Program-made: the position numbers and the translations under genes
The notes under the pieces: generated by a model
Database searches by the model: none
The model's input: only the letters and a program-made list of their open reading frames with translations
What the model was told of the DNA's origin: nothing
Origin: Pedobacter nyackensis
GTDB lineage: Bacteria > Bacteroidota > Bacteroidia > Sphingobacteriales > Sphingobacteriaceae
Assembly (NCBI RefSeq): GCF_900176505.1
Contig: NZ_FWYB01000006.1
Span: 1 to 64,000, forward strand
Reading direction: 5' to 3'
Length of the DNA: 64,000 nt
Shown here: piece by piece, positions 26,757 to 36,994 of the stretch
Layout: each line of letters starts with the position of its first letter
Numbering within the stretch: position 1 is the first letter of the stretch

Positions 26757-28358
26757 CTAGTAACCCGGGTTTTGAACAATTTTTATCTGGTCGTTTGCAT
26801 CCAACTCACGTTGCGGAATTGGAAGCAATAGTTTTTCAGCAGTTAAATTAGATTGCAATTCAGCAAGCGTAAATGCGGGCCTATAGGCCTTGTAATGCGA
26901 ATCGAATTCAAGCGCATAGTGATTTTTGATAACCGTAATGGCTTGTCCAGTACGTATAAGGTCAAAAAAGCGTTGGTTTTCAAATGCAAATTCAAGTCTC
27001 CTTTCGTTCAATAAAGCATTTAAGTACTGTGCAGAAGTTGTTATAGCATTGATAGTTCCGTCTGTTGGGTACTTGTAAAAGCCCGCATTAAAATCTCCCG
27101 TACTATAATCTGCAGCTCCGGCTCTTGCTCTAACCTGATTTATCAAGGCTATACCTGTAGCTCCAAAGCCCAGCGCTTCAGCTTTCATTAACAGCACATC
27201 AGAAAAACGAAGTACAGGAAAGTCATTCTCAGCATCAAATTTAACCAGTACCGGAGAGATGAACTTTTTAACGTACAGTTTAGAAGAGTATTTTGCCATG
27301 GTTACGGCTTTTCTGTTATCTGTGGCACCTGTTGCCGGTGTTTTATAGGTTAGGTCCAACTCATTAGTAGGAAAGTTGTAACCACTACCATCGCCGTTAA
27401 CAATAGCGCTTCCGCTAGATGTTGGGGCAAAGTTATTGGCCATTAAGCTACCCAAGCCAAAACCTCCGGCTTTAAACCTTACAGCAAACAGGATTTCTTT
27501 GTTCATCTCATTATTGATAGAAAAAACATCAGAAAAAGATGGTAGTAAGCCGTGGCCACTGTTTGTGATCACATCATCTAGTAAAGGAAGTGCCTCGGAT
27601 GCGCGGTTTGTCGTTAAATACACTTTAGCCAACAAAGCTTTGGCGGCCCATGAAGTTGCGCGGCCAGCATCAGTGCCAGTTGCAGATGAGTAAGGCATTT
27701 GTGAAAGCAGATCTTTAGCCGCCAATAAATCAGCTGAAATGAGCTTATAACTATCTGCTAATGGTGCCCGGGTAATCTTTTTTGATTGCTCCGGATCAAC
27801 GGGCTCCGTAATCAGAAATACATCACCATATAGTCTTACAAGGTTAAAATAGTGGTAAGCACGTAAAAATAAGGCTTCTCCGGCTAGCTGATTTTTTTGC
27901 TGTTGGGTCATTTTAGCCGTTCCCTCGCCAAGCGTTGTTTGTCCCGCAGCGTAGCTAACACCAAGGCTTTTTAATACGTAATTGATAGAACGAAGGTTTT
28001 TGTAGGTAACTAACCAGTATTGATATACTTTATCGTGAGCAGAATTTAGGGTGTACATATCCAGTTCATTAAATTCGAAGTTAATAGCCGCCGAACTGTT
28101 TGCTACACCTTGTTTAGAATTGTCAGTACGTAAATCTGTTAGCATCCATTCAAATTCCAGTGGCTTTTGCAGTCCGTTATAACTACCCGTAAGAGCCACA
28201 CTGGTTTCTTCGTAATTTCTATAAAAAGCATTAACCCCAATATTAGAAATGGGATCAATATCGATGATCTTATTACAGGCGGTAGTGCTGATTATCAGCA
28301 ATAGCCCCGCAGCTATGTATTTAAAGCTTTTCATCTTATTTGTTTTCAGGTGTTTCAT
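26757..28358 (-). CDS. RagB/SusD-family lipoprotein (pair 2)
   Basis: The 533-residue protein has a lipobox (IISTTACNK) and the SusD fold: the N-terminal segment NAFYRNYEETSVALTGSYNGLQ, TPR-like helices (GEALFLRAYHYFNLVRLYGDV) and the C-terminal NERRLEFAFENQRFFDLIRTG motif. It caps the TonB-dependent transporter encoded just upstream and binds oligosaccharide. An ATG 24 bases further in (MKSFKYIAAG) is an equally good start. The context indicates alginate oligosaccharides. Confidence 0.93.
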   Translation of the reverse strand: MKHLKTNKMKSFKYIAAGLLLIISTTACNKIIDIDPISNIGVNAFYRNYEETSVALTGSYNGLQKPLEFEWMLTDLRTDNSKQGVANSSAAINFEFNELDMYTLNSAHDKVYQYWLVTYKNLRSINYVLKSLGVSYAAGQTTLGEGTAKMTQQQKNQLAGEALFLRAYHYFNLVRLYGDVFLITEPVDPEQSKKITRAPLADSYKLISADLLAAKDLLSQMPYSSATGTDAGRATSWAAKALLAKVYLTTNRASEALPLLDDVITNSGHGLLPSFSDVFSINNEMNKEILFAVRFKAGGFGLGSLMANNFAPTSSGSAIVNGDGSGYNFPTNELDLTYKTPATGATDNRKAVTMAKYSSKLYVKKFISPVLVKFDAENDFPVLRFSDVLLMKAEALGFGATGIALINQVRARAGAADYSTGDFNAGFYKYPTDGTINAITTSAQYLNALLNERRLEFAFENQRFFDLIRTGQAITVIKNHYALEFDSHYKAYRPAFTLAELQSNLTAEKLLLPIPQRELDANDQIKIVQNPGY

Positions 28359-28361
28359 GAT

Positions 28362-31300
28362 TTAAAAATTAACATCTATACCAAATGTGAAAGTGCGTGA
28401 GATTGGAAATGCACCACGCTGATAACCGTCAATAAGTGGAGAAGAGTATTGTGATGAGGTGGTCCGTGCTTCCGGATTTATACCACGGTAAGAGCTGCCC
28501 ATTAAATAAACCACATTATCTGCAGAGCTATAAACTCTTACGCCATTAACACCCAGTTTTTTTGTGATTTTAGAAGGCAGGGTATAACCTAGTATTACGT
28601 TTCTGATAGCTGCATAAGAACCATCCTCAATCACGTAATCGGTAAGTAACCAGTTTTCTCCATTGGTATAGTATGGTGTTTTACCATCACCAGGGTTGGC
28701 TGCGCTTATCCACCTGTTTTTATTGAAGTTCTCATTATACCTTCTGGATTCATTGTAATTGGCATCGCCATTAATTAAGCTTACGCCTTGTACACCTTGT
28801 ATAAGAATGTTTAGATCGAAACCTTTGTACTTGAATGAGTTATTGATGCCCCACGTAAAATCCGGGAAAGGAGTACCAAGAGTTGTACGGTCGTTTACAT
28901 CAATTTTATTGTCGCCATTGATATCTACAAACTTCAAACCACCCGCAGCATAGTATTTGGCAAGGGTAGAGGTTTGGCCGCTGGCTTTGGCTGCATCAAT
29001 TTGCGCCTGAGAAGTCCAGATACCATCAGTTTTATAGCCAAAGAACTGGATGGCAGGCTGACCAACAATAGCTGCATATATTTCATTACGCTCGCCATAA
29101 TTGTACTGAAAAGGCTCTCCGCCAAGTTCAAGTAGCTTGTTCCTGTTAGCTGAAAAATTTAAGGCCGTAGTCCATTGAAACTTGTCATTTTTGATGTTGT
29201 TAGAAGTTAATTCTACCTCTATACCTTGATTTTTCACTCTTCCTGAGTTGTCAAAATATTCATAAGAGCCGCTAAATGATTGAGTAGATCTTTTGTATAA
29301 TAGCTTTTCCGTATTTGAGTTATAATATTCTAAACTTAAGCCGAACCGGTCTTTCATAAAGCCTAGATCAAGTCCTGCATTGAATTCGAAAGTTCGTTCC
29401 CAGGTAATATTTGGGTTAGCCAATACATCTGAATTTGGCGCAAGCCCCAGGTTTACATCACCATTGCTACCTCCAAAAGAGTAGTTCCCAGGATATAATA
29501 GATTTTGGAAAGCGAAACTCTCAATTTTATTGTTCCCTGTAGCGCCGTAACTAGCTCTTAGTTTCATGTTGCTAAGCCAGGTCATATTTTTCATAAAATC
29601 TTCTTTTGCTATTCCCCAACCTGCAGATATAGCAGGGAAGGAACCGTATTTCTGTCCCTTAGCAAAGTAAGAGCTTCCATCCATACGATAACTCACAGCC
29701 ATCAGGTATTTGCTTTTGTAGTCATAAGTTAAACGACCTAAATAAGAAACAAGACCTATGCGATCTTTCATTGTTCTGGTTAGCGCCTGATCAATTTGAG
29801 CAGCCTGGTTTAGCGTTTCAAATTCGTCGGTAGGGAAATTGCGTCCTACCATATTTGATTCTTTGATCATTGTTTGTTGGGTAGTAAAACCCAGCAAACC
29901 GGTAAAACTATGGTTGCCTTTGGTCAGGTTATAATTTAAAGTATTTTCAAATAACAGATCGAGGTAGTTCTTAGTATAAACTGTTGCCTCGTTTACATCG
30001 CCATCTTTTCTGGCACTTGACTTTGTAAAGGTGTTATTTTCTTGCTGAGAGAAATAACCACCAATAGAGGTTTTAAAGATTAAATTAGGTAAGAATTTAA
30101 TGCTGATATCACCACTACCCAGCATCCTGTAGGTTTGCTGATCCCTGGTTTCTCTTGCCGCAATAGAAAGGGGAGTGTTGTTGCTTGTAGCAAATGGTTC
30201 TACAGGACCTGTGCTGGTCCATAAACTGCCATCAGGCATGGTGCCAGAGTATTGCAAGCCATTAAAGTGACGCGCCTGTACAAATTCCCCCGGTAAAATA
30301 CCTGCCCATTGTGCATTTTGGTGCACATAAGCTGCTGTAAAATCATTATGATAAACAGGCAGGAAAGATCCGAACCTGAAATAGTCTGTGAAATTTACCG
30401 CTGGTCTTTGGGTTTTTATATAGGATGGGTTGAAATTGATACTAAAATCTACTTTCTTACCTAACGCACCATCTATCTTAGCTTTTACATTTAAGCGCTC
30501 ATTATCGCTGTATTTTAAAATAGCCTGATCTTTTTGGCCACTCGCGGATATATAGTACCTCAAATCTTTCTTACCACCTGATAACCCCATTTGTATATTT
30601 GCAATGGAAGCGTCTTGCAGGGCTTCTTGTTGCCAATCAGTTGGAACACCACTAATCTGATCTTCGATGATGTAAGCGGCTCTTTCTGGTCCTGTAATGA
30701 GGTTTTTACCGTTAGCAGGTACCGTGGGGTCATTTTCTCTTAAAGCAGCCTCAGCAAACAGCATTTTAGTATAATCAGTAATACTCATGATTGGGTTAAG
30801 CTCATAAGGCTTTTTAAAACCGTAATACGATTTAACCGAATATCTGGGCTTATCAGATGCACCGCTTTTAGTGGTAATCAGAATTACACCATTTGCAGCT
30901 CTGGAGCCATATATCGCTCCGGATGCAGCGTCTTTCAGTACCTCGATAGATTCTACATCTTGTGGGTTGACAAACGACAGGCCATCTGGCACGGGATAAC
31001 CATCAACTACAACTAATGGCTGGGAGTTGGCACTGATAGAACTAAAACCACGAATTCTTACAATCGGTTCAGCACCCACTTCAGAACTCACATTCTGAAT
31101 AGTAACGCCCGCAATTTTACCAATCAAGGCATTATCTAATCTTGAAGTAGGGATCTCATCAAGATTATCATTCTTTAACTTGCTTACAGCACCAGTTACG
31201 GATGATTTTTTTTGTGTTCCGTATCCAATTACTACAAGTTCGTTCATGGTATTTTTTACTTCTTGTAAGGTGATGGTTACAGTGGCTGCACCTTTTACAG

Positions 31301-31565
31301 CATAGGCCTGCGATTGGTAACCTATGTAGTTTATCAGTAAAAGCTTACCTGTTTCTGCACTAATAGTAAACTCGCCTTTGTTGTTGGTCACTGTTCCCTG
31401 TTTCGAATCCTTAATGGTAACAGATGCGCCAGGTAAAGTTTCTCCCTGTGCAGATTTAACCACACCCTGGACTTTTACCCGGGTTTGCGAAAACCCTGAC
31501 TTAGCGAACAGAAAGCTGGAAATTGCAACCAGCAGAATGCTTCGCAATAAAACGCTCAATTTCAT
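28362..31565 (-). CDS. SusC/RagA-family TonB-dependent transporter (pair 2)
   Basis: The 1067-residue protein has a signal peptide, a CarboxypepD_reg-like domain (about residues 28-110, VQGVVKSAQGETLPGASVTIK), a TonB-dependent plug (NELVVIGYGTQKKSSVTGAV, then the SusC signature around VVVDGYPVPDG and IEVLKDAASGAIYGSRAANG) and a 22-strand barrel ending FTFGIDVNF. It lacks the extra N-terminal secretin/STN domain that signals to anti-sigma factors, so control is probably through the GntR regulator. It pairs with the following SusD and is 48 bases downstream of the first pair. Confidence 0.95.
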   Translation of the reverse strand: MKLSVLLRSILLVAISSFLFAKSGFSQTRVKVQGVVKSAQGETLPGASVTIKDSKQGTVTNNKGEFTISAETGKLLLINYIGYQSQAYAVKGAATVTITLQEVKNTMNELVVIGYGTQKKSSVTGAVSKLKNDNLDEIPTSRLDNALIGKIAGVTIQNVSSEVGAEPIVRIRGFSSISANSQPLVVVDGYPVPDGLSFVNPQDVESIEVLKDAASGAIYGSRAANGVILITTKSGASDKPRYSVKSYYGFKKPYELNPIMSITDYTKMLFAEAALRENDPTVPANGKNLITGPERAAYIIEDQISGVPTDWQQEALQDASIANIQMGLSGGKKDLRYYISASGQKDQAILKYSDNERLNVKAKIDGALGKKVDFSINFNPSYIKTQRPAVNFTDYFRFGSFLPVYHNDFTAAYVHQNAQWAGILPGEFVQARHFNGLQYSGTMPDGSLWTSTGPVEPFATSNNTPLSIAARETRDQQTYRMLGSGDISIKFLPNLIFKTSIGGYFSQQENNTFTKSSARKDGDVNEATVYTKNYLDLLFENTLNYNLTKGNHSFTGLLGFTTQQTMIKESNMVGRNFPTDEFETLNQAAQIDQALTRTMKDRIGLVSYLGRLTYDYKSKYLMAVSYRMDGSSYFAKGQKYGSFPAISAGWGIAKEDFMKNMTWLSNMKLRASYGATGNNKIESFAFQNLLYPGNYSFGGSNGDVNLGLAPNSDVLANPNITWERTFEFNAGLDLGFMKDRFGLSLEYYNSNTEKLLYKRSTQSFSGSYEYFDNSGRVKNQGIEVELTSNNIKNDKFQWTTALNFSANRNKLLELGGEPFQYNYGERNEIYAAIVGQPAIQFFGYKTDGIWTSQAQIDAAKASGQTSTLAKYYAAGGLKFVDINGDNKIDVNDRTTLGTPFPDFTWGINNSFKYKGFDLNILIQGVQGVSLINGDANYNESRRYNENFNKNRWISAANPGDGKTPYYTNGENWLLTDYVIEDGSYAAIRNVILGYTLPSKITKKLGVNGVRVYSSADNVVYLMGSSYRGINPEARTTSSQYSSPLIDGYQRGAFPISRTFTFGIDVNF

Positions 31566-31613
31566 ATTTATATTGTTTTAATTTGGTTTTAGATTGATTG
31601 TGTTTTTACATCG

Positions 31614-33008
31614 TTAATTGTACTGAGGATTTTGTTTCAGATTACCTTTACTCAAATCAATTTCTGTTTGCGGAATTGGAAAGATTAACCTGTATGCTGG
31701 CACCGTGATATTAGGATTACCGGTATTGACCAAATATGCATTGAGAATGGTAATTGTGCTCGCCTGATCCATTCTTACCAAATCGTACCATCTTTCGTTT
31801 TCAAATCCGAACTCCAGCTTCCTTTCTTTAAATATGGCAGCTCTTGCAGCTTCTTTAGTGTTTAATCCGACTAAGATATATTGACTAGCTACAGCTCTTG
31901 CTCTTACCTCATTTAATGGTGTAAGTACGTCTGTTGTTGGTGTTGCAGCCAGCTCGTTAGAAGCTTCTGCATACATCAATAAAGCATCAGCAAACCTGAT
32001 AACAGGGAAGTCGTTTCCGGCATCTCTTTGAGGAGCAGTTGGATCCAGAAACTTGGTACAGAGTCCGTTTACAGCATTAAATGTGGTCGCTTTTCTGATA
32101 TCCGAGGCTTCGAAAAGTGCCTGATAAGCAGCAGATGCTTTTACATTTCGGGCATCACCATTATTGGTATATTCATAAGAGAATGAGTTTCCTTCTCCAT
32201 TTGCACTTGCTTTATAGCGAACAGCAAACAGGATCTCTTTACTCATTTCAGTTGCAGTGCTAAATATTGCACTGTACGATGGGTTAAGTTGATAGGTACT
32301 GCCTTTAAAATTGGCACCTACAATAGGAGCAAGCTGTATTTTAGCATTATCATACTCTTTTAAGGTAAGGTATACTTTTGCCAATAGGGCTTGTGAAGCA
32401 CCTTTGGTAACTCGTGCTACTTGTGCTGTAGGCCATGATGGTGGGCAATAATCCACCGAGGTTAAAAGATCTGTTTTGATCTGACCGTAAATCTCTGTTT
32501 TATTGATGCGTTTGAATTTCTCAAAATCATCAAATTTGATAGAAGCTGTAAGCAATGGAACATCGCCGTATAGCCTTATTAAATTGAAATACATTAAGGA
32601 ACGGATAAATTTGGCTTCCCCCTCAAAGTATTTCTTCTTAGCAGGATCTGTTACATTATCAATGTATTTTAATACAAGGTTACAGCGGGCAATCGTATTA
32701 AATGCACGTTGCCAGTAATCTAACACAAAGAAGTTTGAAGGTGCATCTCTAAAGAACTTTATGGCGCCCCAATCACCCTCTAAAGAAACACCAGAGGTAT
32801 TATCAGCCCTTATTTCGGTTAATTTAAACTCCATGTCATATACCTTTTGGAGTCCATCGTAACAAGCAATTACACCTGTTTCTACTTCTTCGGTATTGCG
32901 GTAATAGGTTTGCTCAATTAAATTTGAAATTGGCTTTTCATCTAAAAACTTTTTACAGCTGGTAAAGCTTAATACAATTACTACTGCCGTTAATATTTTA
33001 TGTCTCAT
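31614..33008 (-). CDS. RagB/SusD-family lipoprotein (pair 1)
   Basis: The start at 33008 (MRHKILTAVVIVL) is chosen because it gives a compact lipoprotein signal (LSFTSCKK) and leaves a 10-base gap to the SusC stop; an ATG 33 bases upstream would overlap that gene. The protein of 464 residues shows the SusD features: YYRNTEEVETGVIACYDGLQ, EAKFIRSLMYFNLIRLYGDVPLL and KERKLEFGFENERWYDLVRMD. It is shorter than, and clearly diverged from, the second SusD, so the two pairs are not a recent duplication. Confidence 0.93.
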   Translation of the reverse strand: MRHKILTAVVIVLSFTSCKKFLDEKPISNLIEQTYYRNTEEVETGVIACYDGLQKVYDMEFKLTEIRADNTSGVSLEGDWGAIKFFRDAPSNFFVLDYWQRAFNTIARCNLVLKYIDNVTDPAKKKYFEGEAKFIRSLMYFNLIRLYGDVPLLTASIKFDDFEKFKRINKTEIYGQIKTDLLTSVDYCPPSWPTAQVARVTKGASQALLAKVYLTLKEYDNAKIQLAPIVGANFKGSTYQLNPSYSAIFSTATEMSKEILFAVRYKASANGEGNSFSYEYTNNGDARNVKASAAYQALFEASDIRKATTFNAVNGLCTKFLDPTAPQRDAGNDFPVIRFADALLMYAEASNELAATPTTDVLTPLNEVRARAVASQYILVGLNTKEAARAAIFKERKLEFGFENERWYDLVRMDQASTITILNAYLVNTGNPNITVPAYRLIFPIPQTEIDLSKGNLKQNPQYN

Positions 33009-33018
33009 TTCAGTAAGT

Positions 33019-36000
33019 TTAAAAGTTAGCATTAATACCAAAAGTGATGTTTCTGGTTACCGGAGCAGAGCCTCTTTGATAGCCATTTTTTAAAGGATCG
33101 TCTGTATATTCGTTTACACCCTCAGGGTTGTAGCTCGAGTAACCCTTGGCAAACTTGTACCATAAATTAGCCGCCGAAGCATATATTCTTAAGTTGCTAG
33201 CCTTAATTGCACTTAACCATTTTGCGTTTAAAGTATAACCTATATTAAGGTTTCTTAAGGCTACAAAAGATGCATCCTCAATAGAATATCTACTTTCTGT
33301 TTTATACTTGGTTTTAGCTTGTAAATTGGCAGGCAGACTTAAGTATGCCGAAGTTCCGGTTGCAGAGAACTGCGTTTCGTAATAGTTAGGGTCAGCATTA
33401 AATACGCTGGCACCTTGAGAACCCTGAAGCACAAAACTCAAATCAAAGTCTTTGTATTTAAAGCTACTGGTTAAGCCCCAGGTAAACTTTGGTGTTGGTT
33501 GCCCTAGTATTACACGATCTTGCTCATTTACTACGCCATCGTTATTGATATCTCTGGCAATAATCCTGTCCGAATGCACATTGGTAGGCCAGAAGGTGCC
33601 ACCAACAGCTATATCGCTATCGTACTCGTATCCATAAAATTGAACCAGTGGCTCGCCAACTTTAGCAAGGAAATAATTTAACCTTTTAGGATCGCCTACA
33701 CCAATTATGAAATTGCTGTTGCCTAAAGCTTTAACTTCATTTTCATTGGTAGCTCCGTTAGCACTTATGCTCCATTTTAAATTTTCTTTATCGATGATTT
33801 TAGCGCCTAATTCTATCTCTAAACCTTGATTTTGTACCTCACCTATATTGGTCCATACACCATTGCTTCCAGTAATCGTATTGATAGGAAGGAAGAAAAG
33901 AAGGTCTTTGGTTGTAGAGCGGTATGCATCTACTGTTAAAGTAAATCTGTTTTTTAAAAATGCCATATCCACACCTGCGTTGAAACTAAAACTGCGTTCC
34001 CAACCCAAATCAGGATTATCATAGAAGCTAGAATTAAATCCTAAACTTGTGGCATCGCCTAATATAGCACCAACCGTATTTACGTTAGCAAAAGCTCTGT
34101 AGTTACCTATGTTGTTATTCCCCGTTGCGCCATAACTTGTTCTGATTTTAAAATCGTTTACTACAGCACCTTCTGGATAGAAATCTTCATTACTTACACG
34201 CCAGCCTAATGATGCCGAAGGGAAGTATCCCCAACGATTATCCTGACCGAATCTAGAGCTGCCATCCCAACGCGAACCTATAGATACCAGGTATTTATTA
34301 TCATAAGCATAGTTAGCCCTGAAAAGTAGTGAAGCTAATGTGCTGCGCTCTTCTGCAGATGTTAACGAACTTAATGTACCTGCATTTAATGTTGGAATAT
34401 TATCAGTAGCAAAGTTTGTAGCCGCAGAGTTGCTGCTGCTTAGCTTGGTAGATTGCGCTGTAAAACCTGCAATCACACTCAAATCGTGCTTATCAAAACT
34501 CTTGTTATAACTTAATATGTTCTCATTCAAAAGATCGACAGTTTGAGTGTTAGATAAAGTTCCTCTTGTAGAAGCCTGTGCTACTGCAGCTCCTTGTAAA
34601 AAAGGATCTCTGGTTGCCCATGACTTCTGAAAAAACTCATTGCGCGAGTTGCTAACAAAGGCACCTCCAGATATTTTTAATGATAAAGCCTTGCTAAAGT
34701 TGTATTGAACATTTGCATTGGCAAGGGTTTTAAAGGTATAAGTGTTATTGTCTATACCGTACAAATTTGCATAACCATTGTTATTAGCTGTTGCTGACAA
34801 GTTGATGCCTTTATATCTTGTATTTGCAGCCGGATCAAAGGCGCGTTGATGAACCAGATTTCCTAACGGCAAACCAGTAGCCTGCGATATGCTTTCGTTA
34901 GCGTACAGTGGCATCCAGGTAGCAAAACTCCTTAACAGATCGTGAATTTTATAGTTAGGTGTACGTTGTGCTGTGTAAGAAGGAGTGAGGCTAACACCTA
35001 TTTTCCATTTATTATTTGGGGTAATATCTATATTCGCTTGTCCACCATATCTTTTATAATCGTTCGTTACAATTACTCCTTTATCAAATAAAGCTTCACC
35101 AGATGCATAGTATCTTACGGTACTACTTCCACCACTCACATTAACCTGCGCATTTTGAAAGGCACCTTGTCTAAAAACAATATCCTGCGGATCAAGTGGT
35201 ACATCATATTGTTGTGCAGCGATGATTTCGGGCGACAAAACTCCGTTGTTTACAGATTTTACATGATCAACCCATTGCGAAAGAGTAGGGAAGTCTAATC
35301 TTCTGTATACATCTTTAAATCCGGCTGAAGTATTAAAGCCAACTACAGTTTTTCCATTTTTACCAGATTTAGAAGTAATAAGGATAACTCCATTTGCACC
35401 TCTGGAACCATAAATAGCTGCCGAGGCTGCATCCTTTAATACCTCAATACTTTCGACGTTATTCATGTCGACTGCAGAAAGATCTGTAGGTACAGGATAA
35501 CCATCTATTACAATAAGCGGGTTTGTACCTGCCGTAATAGATGCTGCACCACGAATTTTAATTACTGGCGCTGCACCTGCTGTTGCATCAGTAGTTTGAA
35601 TTTGAACACCGGCAAGTTTACCTGCTAGTGCCTGATCTGCCCTTGAAACAGGGATCTGGTTCAGGTTGTCGTTAGTTAATTTAGCAACTGACCCCGTTAC
35701 TGAAGATTTTTTCTGCGTACCATAACCAATAACTACCACAGTGTTCATGGTATTGTCCTGAGCTTGTAGGTTTATGGTAATGGTTTCGCTTTTAGTAATA
35801 GCGTAAGTTTTCGACTGATATCCTAAGTAATTTATGATCAGGTTTTTTCCAGCATCCAGGCTTAATGAAAACGCTCCTTTTTCATTTGCGACCGTACCTT
35901 GTTTGGTTCCTTGTACCGTTATGGATGCACCAGGCAATATTCCGCCTTGTTCATCTTTTACAACACCCTGAATAGTTAGTTTAGTTTGAGAGAATGCTGG

Positions 36001-36066
36001 TTTCCAAAACAGAAAACAGGACAATACAATGAGGAGAATACTCCGTAAGTAAACTTTCGAATTCAT
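33019..36066 (-). CDS. SusC/RagA-family TonB-dependent transporter (pair 1)
   Basis: The 1015-residue protein has a signal peptide, a CarboxypepD_reg-like domain (VQGTKQGTVANEKGAFSL), a plug with NTVVVIGYGTQKKSSVTGSV and IEVLKDAASAAIYGSRGANG, and an outer-membrane barrel ending ITFGINANF. It is the first gene after the hairpin at 36172-36215 and so heads the susCDCD-lipoprotein-PL6-PL7 group. No exact TAnnTTTG box was seen in the 161 bases upstream. The leader shares ACCAAAT and flanking bases with the leader of the second susC gene. Confidence 0.95.
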   Translation of the reverse strand: MNSKVYLRSILLIVLSCFLFWKPAFSQTKLTIQGVVKDEQGGILPGASITVQGTKQGTVANEKGAFSLSLDAGKNLIINYLGYQSKTYAITKSETITINLQAQDNTMNTVVVIGYGTQKKSSVTGSVAKLTNDNLNQIPVSRADQALAGKLAGVQIQTTDATAGAAPVIKIRGAASITAGTNPLIVIDGYPVPTDLSAVDMNNVESIEVLKDAASAAIYGSRGANGVILITSKSGKNGKTVVGFNTSAGFKDVYRRLDFPTLSQWVDHVKSVNNGVLSPEIIAAQQYDVPLDPQDIVFRQGAFQNAQVNVSGGSSTVRYYASGEALFDKGVIVTNDYKRYGGQANIDITPNNKWKIGVSLTPSYTAQRTPNYKIHDLLRSFATWMPLYANESISQATGLPLGNLVHQRAFDPAANTRYKGINLSATANNNGYANLYGIDNNTYTFKTLANANVQYNFSKALSLKISGGAFVSNSRNEFFQKSWATRDPFLQGAAVAQASTRGTLSNTQTVDLLNENILSYNKSFDKHDLSVIAGFTAQSTKLSSSNSAATNFATDNIPTLNAGTLSSLTSAEERSTLASLLFRANYAYDNKYLVSIGSRWDGSSRFGQDNRWGYFPSASLGWRVSNEDFYPEGAVVNDFKIRTSYGATGNNNIGNYRAFANVNTVGAILGDATSLGFNSSFYDNPDLGWERSFSFNAGVDMAFLKNRFTLTVDAYRSTTKDLLFFLPINTITGSNGVWTNIGEVQNQGLEIELGAKIIDKENLKWSISANGATNENEVKALGNSNFIIGVGDPKRLNYFLAKVGEPLVQFYGYEYDSDIAVGGTFWPTNVHSDRIIARDINNDGVVNEQDRVILGQPTPKFTWGLTSSFKYKDFDLSFVLQGSQGASVFNADPNYYETQFSATGTSAYLSLPANLQAKTKYKTESRYSIEDASFVALRNLNIGYTLNAKWLSAIKASNLRIYASAANLWYKFAKGYSSYNPEGVNEYTDDPLKNGYQRGSAPVTRNITFGINANF

Positions 36067-36171
36067 ATTTGTAATGATTTATATTTGGTTTCAGGTTACA
36101 CCTACTTAGTAAAATCCCTTTTTACCGTAGGAAACAGTTCTTAACGCGTAGAGCTGCCAGGTAATATTTTA

Positions 36172-36215
36172 GAGGGTGTTTAAAAATTGTGGTTCAATGC
36201 TTTTCAAACACCCTC
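36172..36215. terminator. hairpin between the catabolic and susCD gene groups
   Basis: The 10-bp stem GAGGGTGTTT/AAACACCCTC (36172-36181 with 36206-36215) lies 13 bases after the SDR stop. The tail on the minus strand is only moderately U-rich (CTAAAATATT), so it may give partial termination, leaving some read-through into the susC genes. Confidence 0.65.
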
Positions 36216-36227
36216 AAATATTTAGTT

Positions 36228-36980
36228 TTAAGAGAAATTTAATCCACCATTGATGTCAATGTTGGTTCCTGTAATGTAACTGGCTTGATCAGATGCTAAA
36301 TAAACAATTAAATCAGCTACCTCAGAGGCTTCACCTTCTCTTTTTAATAAAGTTGCATTTGCCACATTAACCCTTACTTCAGGCTTGCTAAATGTATCGT
36401 GAAAAGTAGTAGCAATCATTCCTGGCAAAACAGCATTTACACGGATGTTTTTAGGCCCAAGTTCTTTAGCCAATGATCGGGTATAGGTCATTATTCCACC
36501 TTTTGCAGTTGCATAAGCACTTGCACCGGGACCACCACCATCCCTACCTGCTAATGAAGAAAGATTTACAATTGAGGCACCCGATTTCATATGAGGGATA
36601 GTCGCCTTACTTACCAGATATGCACTTTTTAAGTTTAAATCCATAACAGCATCCCAAAATTCCTCGTCTAATTCAAGCGTAGGTTTTCTGGCCACCATAC
36701 CACCTGCAACGTTTACCAGGATATGGATTTCGTCACCAAACGCCGCTCTTGCCTGGTCTACTAGCTGTGCTACCTCAGCAGATTTAGTTACATCACCCTT
36801 TACAATGATACCCTCACCACCTTGATCTGTAATCAGTTTTAAGGTTTCTTCAGCATTGGCAATATTGCTATGATAGTTGATCACAACTTTTGCTCCTTCT
36901 TGTGCAAGCTGACAGGAAACAGCTCTACCGATATCTCTGGACCCACCAGTTACAATTGCAACTTTATTTTTTAAACGCAT
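36228..36980 (-). CDS. SDR-family oxidoreductase, probable DEH reductase (alginate catabolism)
   Basis: The ATG at 36980 (MRLKNKVAIVTGG) is the start; the frame extends two codons further only through a TTG. The 250-residue classical SDR has the cofactor motif TGGSRDIG (11-18), catalytic S141/S142, Y156 and K160, and the C-terminal YITGTNIDINGG. In alginate loci such SDRs reduce 4-deoxy-L-erythro-5-hexoseulose uronate (DEH) to 2-keto-3-deoxygluconate with NAD(P)H. That role is inferred from its place after PL17, KdgF and a uronate-type transporter. By sequence alone it resembles many 3-oxoacyl-ACP reductase or glucose dehydrogenase-like SDRs. Confidence 0.8.
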   Translation of the reverse strand: MRLKNKVAIVTGGSRDIGRAVSCQLAQEGAKVVINYHSNIANAEETLKLITDQGGEGIIVKGDVTKSAEVAQLVDQARAAFGDEIHILVNVAGGMVARKPTLELDEEFWDAVMDLNLKSAYLVSKATIPHMKSGASIVNLSSLAGRDGGGPGASAYATAKGGIMTYTRSLAKELGPKNIRVNAVLPGMIATTFHDTFSKPEVRVNVANATLLKREGEASEVADLIVYLASDQASYITGTNIDINGGLNFS

Positions 36981-36994
36981 AGTCAAAATATTAA

